This document shows positions 1-11,200 of a DNA stretch of 64,000 nucleotides, piece after piece. The notes under the pieces were generated by a model, which was not told the origin of the DNA, made no database searches, and saw nothing but the letters and a program-made list of their open reading frames with translations. Source of the DNA: Sphagnum magellanicum (Eukaryota; Streptophyta; Sphagnopsida; Sphagnales; Sphagnaceae); NCBI GenBank assembly GCA_021904315.1, contig CM038920.1, positions 4,650,001 through 4,714,000 of the forward strand, given 5' to 3'. Made by a program: the position numbers and the translations under genes. Position 1 is the stretch's first letter; every line of letters starts with the position of its first letter.

Positions 1-3000
1 CCATAGTGTACTAGAATATGGCAAACTATCAATCTAGATGCATTCAATCTCTTGAAACATTGTCTTGTCGGTAATTAAAATGATGTTGGTCACTAAAGCT
101 CTTGCATAAGGACTCCCCAAGGAAAAACTTTGAGACTTTAATGTATTAACAAGGCTTTATGCAATTTGATAATTAGTCTTAATTTGTCTATCCACCATAC
201 CTTTATGCACCATACTTCTATGGAAACATGTCTTTCACCACTCAAAGATTTGGAGAATGTTCTTCAAAGTTCTAGAAAATGTAATAATCACTTTCGATTC
301 ATTTGTCAAATCTAGTTTCATGTAACCATAATAGACAATCAATAAAATGATTAGGGATATAACACATCTCTTAGCAAAGTCGTGGCCTAATGTGTACTTA
401 TTATTTGTTCACATAAATTTTTAATGATAATAGTCATTGAAGTGCTAAGAAACATTTTGTTTATCTTAAGATTATGTAGAACCTATTTGTGTTGAACAAC
501 TTATAATTTAATTCCAATAGCTTGTGTTTAAAAGTTTGGAAACTTGTGGATACAGCAAAATGGATCCAAGTTGAAAACCTTCAATAAAATTCCATTTGTT
601 TATGGTCAAACCTTACTAAAGTTACATTTTGAATCATAGTAAAATGATTTGTAATCTTTCAATGATTTTGTTTCGTTTATTGTTTTTTCATGAAACATCA
701 AAGTTAATAATTATAGAAAGTTTGTTTTCTGACATTCTTTTTTGAATATACGAAATACATGAGTAAAACTATAGGGTCCCATATATTGGCTATTGGGTAA
801 AGATATAATAGAATTAGTTCTATAATATGATTATGTTTATTCTAAAAAAAAAGTTATAGTTAATATAAAATATACATTAAACCTCAATATTAGAAAAAAT
901 AGAAAAAATGCAACATATGTGCTAAAGACCTTAATTTTTAATTGTTAGTAGGTTCAATTAGTAAGTTAGTAAATAAACTAGTACTAGTAAATTCAGTTAG
1001 TAGATTAATAAATGAACAAATGTAAAGGAACATGAAATGAAGGATCCTTTCACACAATTGACAATTTAATCATTTTGCATTAACTTACATTTTAAATGGG
1101 TATTTTGCTTTGCCACTTCCCAATTGCTTAATTCAAGGATATGTTAAGTACATGTAATTTGTTGAAAAAATAGTCCAAGTTTGATCATATATTATCTTAC
1201 CTACACATTTAGTTGCATCTTCATCAATTATCATAACTTCAAATATTAAAATATTTCATATTAAATTTTCATGCATTATATATATATATATATATATAGT
1301 TCAAAGTGGCTTAAATATGTGCATATTTAAAAATTAGGTAATAATAGGGTGGGGCAAAAACATAAATCGTTAACATAATTACTTTTAAACAACACTTTGT
1401 TTGATGCCAATAATGAAAATTTTTAACATTTAGTGTCCTCTCTAAGCCTAGCTATCTAAAAACATAAAATTAATTTGAATGTCACTCACTTTAAATCTTT
1501 TTCATTGCATGTTTATTTTTCATGATAAGAATTAAAACTATGCATTCAAGTATTTGTTTGTAAATAGTTTTGTGTCCTTTTTCATGAACATTGGGAATAA
1601 TTGGAATTATGTTTAGATTGTCTTGTTATATATATCTTAGCCTTCATTGTCCATTGTTAATTTTTATGATTGTGATGTCTCTAGTAATTTACATAATGTT
1701 TGTAAAAACTTTCATGGTCATACTTTTCAAATAAACATAAATATGTGAATAAACATGTCAGTGACTATTCAAAAAAAATTGAAAGTTTTCAAATGTTAGT
1801 TTATGTTTCACTGTTAGAATTTACATTTCAAAATATTGATTTTTGTCAATTATTCCATTAACAACAGGGATTTGTCAAGGTCACCCCCTTAGTGGTCTTT
1901 TATTTGCCTTAGGTCCTTTTAGGGCCTATTGATGTGCAACGATGGTTCCTTTTATTATAGGAGGTTTGGGTTTTTAATTAATTCAATTTTATTTATAATT
2001 GATGACATTTGAATCAAAAGTCTTTCATCCACAAGTTTGTGATCATATTAAATGACATTCACATTAAATGTACTAGTGCAATCTCACATAATTGTTACAT
2101 GGAGCCATCAAGCCTTTCAACCAAGCATATTGCATTCACTACTTTTTTTCACCCTCTCAATGGTAATAAAACATTGGTTATTATTATGGAATCTCATTCT
2201 TTCATATGCATATTGTTCTTCATGTTAGAATTCTAATGATGAGTTTTCTTGAAGTTGGTATAAGGAGATTGTGCATAATTATTCGTATGATTGTCCATTG
2301 CCAATTCCAACTAACTAAAATGTGAAAAATCATATGAAAACTTAGCTACTTCACTCATTTTTTAATAACTACTTTCCTCCATTCTTAATAATTACCTCAT
2401 TCCAACTCACTAAAATGTGAAGAATGGTATGAAACCTAACAACTTCACTCTTATTTTATAACTACCTCATTCATTTCCTCTACCCACCAACATGCATATA
2501 AAAAATTAACATGTGCTTTTTCATCTCCATAATATTTAACTATTGAAAACCATATGAAAACATAAGGAAAAAAAATGTTGATCCTCACTAATAATGCAAG
2601 CAATGTGAAGCTCAAGAATGTTTGGATATGTTTGGGCCAAAATGGCCTTTGGGATATTGCTTCCTTATTTTGTGCTTGTTTCAAATCACCTCTAATGAAT
2701 ATTCATCTTCTTCATGTAAGTGTAAGGAACACATTATTATGTGTGAAGCCTTTGCTTATTTCATTTTGAAGTCGAATTTTGTTTGATTTTTGAATATTTC
2801 ATTAGTCAAAATTTAATATAGTATAATGACAGGTCGAAAGGGCATTTTGTTGTTTGAGGGCATGGGAATGAGGATGGCAGCCCAACTTCCCAAGCCCAAA
2901 AACAACAAAATGTCCAATGTGACTTGCCATTAACCTACTTAAAAACCTAACCTAATTTGAAATTGTGCGAGGAGGTTATGCTTGGTAAGGTGTGCCTAGT

Positions 3001-4070
3001 TATCTAGGAGGAAGGTTTTGCTTTGGAGAGAACCTCTAAATACAAAGGAAAAATTAGGTCAGTTTTAAAGTCTAGTTAGCAATGTGCTCACAATGTTTAT
3101 TAAAAATAGGGTTTCTACTTTTTGGGATGCTACCAATGTTAGTCTTGCACAAACATAACTTTTTTTCTTGTCCAAGTTTTGCACAAGGAATAGTTTTTTC
3201 GAAACTCCACACCAGAAAAAAAAAACTAACAAGACCAAAACTAGGAAAACAAAATTTCCCGCTAGCAATAAAGCTTTAATTATTTCCTTAAAGAAGCAAG
3301 AGATTTTTTGCATATTTGTTCCTCCATTCTCTTGATCATCATCAATTTTTTTAAACAACATGTTCAAATTGTTCTTTGAAAGACATTGTGAGCTTCATCA
3401 TTATAAACAATAAGATTAGATCCTATCCAACTTACATTCATCATAGAACCCACCCCCAATTGGTAAAATTTGTGTACACGATTTATGATTTTTAATTGGT
3501 AATTGCATTTTTTTTTAGGGTTTAAGGTTACTTGTGTTGGAAATTGATGAAGAAACAATGAGAGAATAAAGATTAAAAAAACACAACTATATTACAAAAC
3601 TCTCCACTCAACCTTAGGATCACACAAGTTACTACAAATTTGGCGATCATACAAGTTGCTACAAGTTTTATGATTCAACCCCAGATTTAGCCTATTTCTA
3701 AATAGGAGTTGAACATGGCATGCAGATGTTATATTCCTTAATATCTCATGCACAAGATCATCATCCCATGCAGATGTTACTTAACACTGCGGCGCGAAAG
3801 ATTTTGCGCTCGACACGGACAGATTTGAATTTGCTTCAAGCACATCTTCTAGCATTTCATTGCAAGAAAAGCGTTCTGAGGTCGTGCTTTCTTTCCTCCC
3901 CCCCGTCCCCTTTTTTGTCGGTTGCAATACAGGCATGAATTGAAGTTTTGGTTGTTGTAATCACCATCATCGCCACCCAGTTTTCTTGCGCGGGAAGAAT
4001 TGTAGCTTTGATCGTACAATGCTTGACAGATATGGTCCTCATTGATCCTCAACCAGAGCTATCAATTCTT
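1..4070. other. AT-rich spacer, no gene recognised
   Basis: No reading frame here is longer than about 100 codons or resembles a known family. The stretch is AT-rich with scattered A and T runs, a TA microsatellite at 1277-1298, and short direct echoes of the motif AGTTAGTA near 945-1010. A GC-richer patch at about 3780-3950 interrupts it. That patch could encode a short basic N terminus (from an ATG near 3774) and might be a 5' exon of the locus at 4.9 kb, but I could not join it by phase. Confidence 0.6.
1277..1298. repeat. TA dinucleotide microsatellite
   Basis: An uninterrupted run of about eleven TA units lies in the gene-free spacer. Confidence 0.95.
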
Positions 4071-4079
4071 GTATCAATT

Positions 4080-4785
4080 CGGCTGGAAGATTGTTCCGTT
4101 GAATGCAAGCTTGTAATGTACGCTTCAAGTTTTGGGGTTTTGGAAGATATCTTGTTGTATGTATTCCAGTGATTGAAATGTAACCTTGGAAAATAGTTTT
4201 GTGACGTCTGGATTTCTTTCCTCTTATTCTACTAGAAGTTTGTTCGTTGAATGCAAGTTTGCAATCTATGGCTCCAAGTTTTAGGGTTTGGAAGATATGC
4301 TTTTGCATGTATTCGAGTGCTTGAATTGCAACCTTGGAAAAAAGCTTTGCGAGGTCTGGCTTTCTTCCCTCTTATTGTGCTAGAAGCTTGTTCCGTTGAA
4401 TGCAAGCTTGCAATCTATGGCTCCAAGTTTGTAAGATATCCTTTTTTATGTATTTGAATGATTGAAATGTAACCCTGGAAAAAAGCTTTGTGAGGTCTCC
4501 CTTTCTTTCCTCTTATTCTGCTAGAAGATTGTTCCGCTGAATGCAACCTTGCAATCTCCAGCTTCAAGTTTTAGGGTTTTGTAAGATATCCTCTTGTATA
4601 TATTCGAGTGATTAAAATGTAACCTTGGAAAAAAGATTTGGGAGGTGTGGCTTTCTCTCCTCTTTTTCTTCTAGAATTTTGTTCCATTTGAATGCAAGCT
4701 TGCAATATACAGCTCCAAGTTTTAGGGTAAGATATCCTCTTGTGTGTATTCAAGTTATTGCAATGTAACCTTGGAATTCTGAAAG
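4080..4785. repeat. ~148-bp tandem repeat, five copies
   Basis: The anchor GTTCCGTTGAATGCAAGCTT, with small changes, recurs at 4093, 4242, 4390, 4531 and 4681, giving spacings of 149, 148, 141 and 150 bp. Each unit also repeats a 'CTCCAAGTTTTAGGG' segment and a 'TGAAATGTAACCTTGGAAAA' segment. The units have diverged by substitutions and small indels, so the array is not recent. It ends about 150 bp before the first recognisable exon of the next locus. Confidence 0.9.
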
Positions 4786-4944
4786 TTACATTTGGGATGA
4801 TCCAGACACTGTAAGACTTTTGAACTGGAGTTTTATCACTTGCATGCAAGAACTAAATCTGTAAATACAATCAAGAATTTATTTTCCCCCTTGTCTTTTT
4901 CCTTTTCTTTTTTTTTTAAAAATTTTTTTTTATTAATTTTGCAG

Positions 4945-6053
4945 AGCTTGATGGATTCTATTTTGGCTAGGGCTCAGCTCTTGGACACATGTGATCACTC
5001 TAGCTGCTAAGATATATGTTTTGTGCTCAAGGCTTTTGAGCTTGATGTTAAATTTTCAGGTTTGCAGAGCTGTTGGGGATCAAGTATTCAACCATGTGTC
5101 CAACACTCTGATTCCATTTTCAGTTGCAGCAGGGTCCTGGGATTGCAGTTTGGGGAGAAAACTTGATCCTTTGGTTGCAGCTTTGGAAAATGAGTATCTC
5201 TTATTGCAGTGAGGTAGAAACTCCTGTCAGATACTGCATTACCTGCAAAAGTGGATTACAGAATGCAGGCTTAGAATAGCAGATTCTTCAAGGCAAAATG
5301 ATCAGATTTGGGTGTTTGGTACGGGATGTGATTCAAGTACTAAGGGGGAGAGCCCCAGATGATGTTATCCGCCACCAGACAATGGTCATCCAAGAACAGA
5401 TTTCACGGGTATGCCTCAATTCCTTAAATTCCATCTGCTACTGTATATTGCCTCACAGGCCCTTCTTGATCACTGCAACATAACCCAGACAGAGCTTGTT
5501 GAGCCCATCAGTTCATAGTGATACAGAAAGTTAGTTTGTTTCTCTGTCAGAGTATTGTTGTCTGTTGACCACAGTTCTGTGTATGGAGTGAAGCTTCAGG
5601 AGGCTAGGGCAGCAAAAGAGAAGAAACTTGAGGATGAAGCCCTTTTGAAGCTCCAGTCCGTGGTGGAGGAGATGCAGCAGCTCAAAGAGAGTCTCATTGC
5701 TGCGGTATGTTGAATATGACCTGTCTCTCAAGCAATGAAAGTGGCAATAGGTCAGCGGACATGTTTTTCCATCCCTGCTATAGGAAGACAACCTTATTTC
5801 CTTTCTTTTTGTTATCAGGAAGCTGCTGTAGTGGAGCATGTAGACCAGATCACCAAAGAAGCAGAGACACAGCTAAAAGAGGATTGGAGCAGAAAGGAGA
5901 GCACAATTGTTGGTGGAGCAATGGAAGGTCAGCAGATTGAAGCAGGGGTGAACCCAGCTGAGCAGATTCAAGCTGATTTGTCTCTAAAAGAATCTGTTGA
6001 AGATTCCAAGTGCTATACAAAGAGTTCACAAGTACCGGTGAACTCTTCTGACT
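4945..6053 (+). CDS. unrecognised gene, incomplete model (conserved-looking block plus coiled coil)
   Basis: I do not recognise this family. Several exon-like blocks on the plus strand look coding. Block 1 (from 4945, after a T-rich tract and TTTTGCAG) encodes SLMDSILARAQLLDTC. Block 2 (about 5066-5207) encodes AVGDQVFNHVSNTLIPF and LGRKLDPLVAALENEYLLL and ends at a GTGAGG donor. Block 3 (5304-5408) can be joined to it in phase 2 and encodes VIQVLRGRAPDDVIRHQTM up to a GTATGC donor. A following segment (about 5460-5518) runs to a stop codon. Block 4 (about 5581-5704) is highly charged and helical (EARAAKEKKLEDEALLKLQS), a probable coiled coil. It splices to block 5 (5819-6053), which ends in SSQVPVNSSD and a stop. 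The join between blocks 1 and 2 and the join into block 4 could not be phased, so this may be one alternatively spliced gene, two genes or a decaying copy. No upstream start was fixed. Confidence 0.4.
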
Positions 6054-8286
6054 AAGTAGTCACCCCTTCTCCTTGATTTCACAGATTCTGTGTGTCAACT
6101 CACATTTTGTAGCTCCAGCTTGCCTTTCAATTCTCTTAAATAGTCATGGCAGCAACTGCTATTTATGATGAAGGTGATGGTCTGACACTTCATGAGCAAC
6201 ACTCATGGGTTATGACTACACCCTATTGTCATGCTACTTTCAAAGTGTTGTTGTGGAGTTTTCTTTGCAATCTCATAGATATGCTACATGCAGTCTGAAC
6301 TGAGTCTGTTCATATTGTAGAGCTCACACAAAAGTATTTCATTATGTTAGCGAGTGATCAGTCATCTCTAGCATGGAGGAAATGCACAGAGGAGAACTAG
6401 GGTTCTTGATTTTTGTTTTCAAGACCTGGTATGAAATTACCACAGATCCTGTGTGGTGATTCTGAGACAAGAGGCTCTTCCTTGACTGACATTTTTGTGT
6501 CATTGTGAATTTGAGCTGGAAGCTAAGAGGTCCAATCAAATCACTTGGTACTTTAGAGCTCAATAGTGATTGAGAAATTTTCTTGACTTTCACCAAAGAC
6601 ATGGTTGTCATCTGGATGCAGAGTCATGGCTATGCATGATGATTTTAAAAGTCTAATCTGTTCTGAGTGATTCATAAAGCATTAGATTATGATTCCTTTT
6701 TGCCACTTTACCAATCTTGGTTTTTGGTGGTGCTAGTACAAGGGTTACCTTCGAAGTTTTATTTTGGAGTTCTCTTTGCAATCTCTTAGATGTGATTTTA
6801 GAAGAAATCAAAGGATTTTTAAATTGTGGATGTTGAAATCAGTAAAATTCTGAGATTGGCAGAAGAACTTATATCAACCTTGTTTGACAACTCTGATTCA
6901 TTATGGGTGTTGCTCTTGCTTGCTTCATGACCAAGGGTTATGAGAGCAATTCCACCCACAGTAGTTTGATGGCTTGTAATCCATAATTTGGATGAAGTTC
7001 AGGTTTTAATTGACCAGTCACAATGATGGGCCCATGTGTTGGCATTTATTTAATCGTCACTCAACACTATTTACTACTTAATGTTCATCAGTGGGGTTGG
7101 GGAAATGGTTTGAACACTATTTTGGATGTGGTAGATGCAAGTAGAAAGCCACTTAGGGTGTGTGGATGAACTTGCTTTTAGGTTTTAAGTTTTTTGAGGA
7201 ATAGTGTCAAACCTTCTATTCACCAAGTGGCTATCTAGGCTTTGAAGGCTTTTGACAGGCATTTGCTTTATATTTTTTTGATGGATTCTACTAGGTTTGA
7301 TGAAGTAATTGATGATCACCACTTCCTAAACTAAGTACAATAAACTAGCTATTCAAATCTTCAAGCATTCATTATGTCAACACAAACTATCATTAAGCAG
7401 CTTCAAGCATTTTGCAAGCTCTTGACGACATTAATATAGGATGATAAGCTAAATAGTGAGCAACATAATATGTTCCACACAAACCAAAGAATTTGTTGAA
7501 TCAAATCCCATTCAACTCTAAGATATCAACTAGTGTTGTGCTGGATGTTTGATTTTGTTAATAACCCCCAGTTCCAATTTTTTGTAATTTCAAATCAAAG
7601 AACTGCTAGTTCTTGGGCTTCTTTTTACCAAAAAAATCAGAATCAAATCACCTCTGGTTCCAGTTATTTTAAATACTCAAAGAACCTGCAGATTTCATAA
7701 AAGAACAAGCAAAAAACTGTAGGTTCCTGGGTGATTCTTTCATCAAACCTGTCAAGCACAATGTCAAGGTCTTGCTTCAGAAAATTACTCCATTTGTTCG
7801 CTAAAACTGTGTTCCATAAGTGATTTCATCAGATGTAAAAGTTGGTACAGTACCACAAGAAGGCTTCCTTGGTCCCATGTTTACCCACATTCCAAAATGA
7901 CACCATGGATCTGTGAAAAACACAGTAGTCATGGAGTATTTTATTCATGAAACCAAATGATTTGGAGTCTCAAAAAGTCTATTTCTCCTGACTGTCAATG
8001 AATACAAGAATACAAAGGCAATCCGAAATTGCCAGAGTCTAATTCTGCCATACATGAAAACATCTTTGGGTACAATTATATGTGGTTGATGCAACATCAC
8101 CCATCTGCCAGAAACAGCTCTCTTGAGAATTCCTGGGATCTTGTGAGCCAGTTTCAAGGTCAAAGCTGAGAACCCACTCTCTGAAAAGAATGGGTTTGCT
8201 AACTGGAAGGGTCAGGATGTTATACAGATGATTTGCAGAAGGCAAAGAGAAGCAGAAAAATAGTCTGTGTTGGTTGGGCTTACACA
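6054..8286. other. convergent intergenic region with dispersed repeat copies
   Basis: No coding sequence is supported between the stop of the plus-strand locus and the stop of the minus-strand SCAR gene. The part next to 8286 presumably holds the SCAR 3' UTR. Two copies of a repeat also found at 53.4-53.7 kb lie at about 6141-6296 and 6715-6795. Confidence 0.6.
6141..6296 (+). repeat. dispersed repeat, copy A (also at 53.4 kb)
   Basis: The segment carries, in order, ATTTATGAT-AAGGTGA-GGTCTGA, a GGTTATGACT block, CTTTCAAAGTGTTG and CTCATAGAYATG. The same order recurs at about 53390-53537 inside the HDAC gene, and in shorter form near 6715-6795 and 53600-53695. No terminal repeats or coding capacity were seen, so the repeat type is unknown. 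Confidence 0.7.
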
Positions 8287-11200
8287 TCATGAATCGCTCC
8301 ATTCATCCTCTTCATCACTTCCAGCAAAAGCCTGCATTGAAGGAGACATTTGTTAGAGACATTGTTCAGTGGCCTGATCACCATTGAGATGATCAAATAA
8401 TCCATATTTCCATAGTCAGATCCTACCCAGTATTCAATCTTGAGCTACCTTTTGGGCCAACTCTAGACCCTAAACCCTAAACCCCTATACAAGAGATCAT
8501 GCACTTGCCATGACCACTTTCACAAACATTAGGCAGAAAGTTTCAATACACCCCTCAAAATTTCGAATGCGCCACATTTCCCTTCAGAAAATTCAAGTGG
8601 TGCCTTTCAATAGACAAAACAACTTTTCTGAGAAATGATTTTCACTTGATTCTGTTCACACTAGTAAGGGGCAGAAATTCTGTCTTCAAACAAACTAGAT
8701 GAAAGGCATTTCACTTCTGCACATTCTCAAATGGGTTCATGATTTCTTCTGAGGTCATAGTTGTAATTGCTATGCTCCTTTCATTAAGGGGAAGGGGGGA
8801 AAAGTGGGACTTGCAAACAAGCAGTTGACAAAGAGTGTGATACTCACTTGTCGGATTGCATTTGCTTTCTCCAAAATGACAGCCACATTGATGTTTGTCA
8901 ACGGCTGAACAACTGGCTCCTTTTTTTTCTCTGTGTGCCGCAGATTGAAGGACTGGACAAGTACACAGAGTATTGAAAATTAGAATACAATAAAATAAAA
9001 CCTGGACACAAGAAAAAAAGGAGCTAGTCTTTACCTCTTCTGTGAATGGGCAGTTTGTGTTTTTGGCACTGGAGATGATGATACTTAGTATTATTATGTA
9101 ATGATCATTTTTATTTTACTTTGAACAGAAAACAGACTAACCTTCGTCCTGATTTGTTCAAATATAACTTGCCGCTCATGATCGGTGGGTGGAACTAGCC
9201 TTTTTCCAAGTTCCTGGAATGCCACCTTCATCAACCACCACTCACATTTATGCCACAAAGTTAGAACCAGCATGTCAAACTATGTGTAACATGCAATATA
9301 ATCTTCAAGAATGAGTTAGGAGGAGATTCTGCACATGAATTGACAAATCTCAGGATCACCCATCTCCACCTGTTGAGCAAGGTTAAAGATTCAACCCTGC
9401 TTTGAAACCCAGGACCAATGCATGGGGAGGCTAGTTATGTCTTTATGAAAATGACATCAGTTCAAAACAAGGTACCTATCTGTCTATATTAATTTATGGA
9501 GGAAACCTTTTAAATAAGTATTTAGAAAACCTTGAAAAATATCTATGGAAAAATCAAGGCAATTCAAGAATGTTTTTTCATTTGTGAACAGTTTATATAA
9601 ATATCAATAACCAAAATCAACCATATTATTTATCAATAAATAAGACTAGCTATTGACATTCATCCCATTACTAACCAGATAGCATAATAATACCCTCCAG
9701 AAACACTGCAAATGTAACCTGATAAAATACAAAGGCAGAGTATAACCTGACAGAATACAATCCAATAAATACAAAGACAGGGTATAACACAACAAATATA
9801 AAGAGTGATACTCCCCAAGGGACTGACCATCACATAGATGGGAGAAACAGGTTTTTTCCATTACCACCATTAAACACTGGAGTGGACAATTCAGTCTGTG
9901 GATAAATAAAAAAGCAAAGTAGAACCATAAAATACAATACACATCTCTATACATACTCTCACAGATGCCTGTGGAATTCACCAACAGCAGGTGGTGCTTA
10001 CCATGTTTCTGTCATCAGCTGCAATGGCAGTGGCAGCAGCGGCAGCAGCAGAAGCTGAGGAATCCCTTGTCTCATCAGCTGTCTTTCTTAATACAAACTC
10101 TCCAGCTGAAGGAGGTGGAGGTGGACAGAATAAGTGAAGAGGCCTTGTCATCGTTGTTGCTGGCTCAATTGAATCTGATGCTTGCAGCAGTGCATGAGTT
10201 TCTGGAATTGAAGTATTATTGAGCTCTGGAATTGCTGCTGGCTGAGAAAGAAGTTTGACATTGTGTTCAGATTCTGGTCTTTCTGCAGGATCATGATATG
10301 GGACAGCTGCTGATTTGGAAGGCAAATCTGCCACCACAATTGGATTGGAACAAGTTTCTGAGGGATGAGAAGGTGATTCTTTATGTAGTGTGTGAGAATG
10401 GGCTTCTGATGGACATGGTGAAAAGGATGGAGATGTTGAGTCAGGACTCCCAGGTGCCAGATTGGGTGGAAGAAAGAAATCAGGAATGACAAGTTTCAGG
10501 GGTAGTTTAGGAACCAGTTCTGGCCGGCTTTGCCATCTCAGTTGGGAGCTTGATGATTCCAACCATACTGACTGAGGTGGTGAATTGGAGTGGGACTTTC
10601 GGTGGGGTATTTCTCCTGTTCTCAAAGCAAAGTTTGGCCAGTTCCATCCCTCACCAAAATCATCAGGGTCAATTGCTCCTGGTCGATTACTAGCATTCAA
10701 ATCAAGGCTTCTTGATAGCCTCGGTTCTTGAGTCTCCAAAAGAACTGTGCTTGTCCCCTGTTGTGCACAGTTTCCATCTTTGTAATCCAAATTCCCTGCT
10801 GGGCTTGTTCTGAAAGCAAGATTGAGTTGTGCTGATGGACTTCTCAAGGGAGAGTGAGTATGAGATCCAAGTGGAGCATCCAGTTCAGGCACTGATCTTG
10901 GACCATGCAAAGAATCATTTGACACTGGACTCACTGACGGACTTCGTGAATCTTTGATGATAACAGTCCCTGTAGGACTAGGCAGAGCACTTGATTGTGC
11001 ACCATTCCATCTGTAACTTCCTGGAGAACTGCTTTGAGAAGATAAGCTGTCAGGACTAGCAGGAGTAGGCAGAGCTGCTGAGGATTCACAGCAAGGTGAT
11101 GATGGTTGAGGAGAACTGTGTTGAGGGCTTGCAGCAGGAGTCAATGGAGCACTACAAGACTTGGGGCTATCTGAAGTACCCAGTGGAAGAAGTATTGATG

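Noticed and set aside
7545-7760. Possible hAT-like inverted segment (AGAACTGCTAGTTCTTGGG)
   Set aside because: Short mirrored AGAAC/GTTCT words are present, but no defined ends or target duplication could be found.
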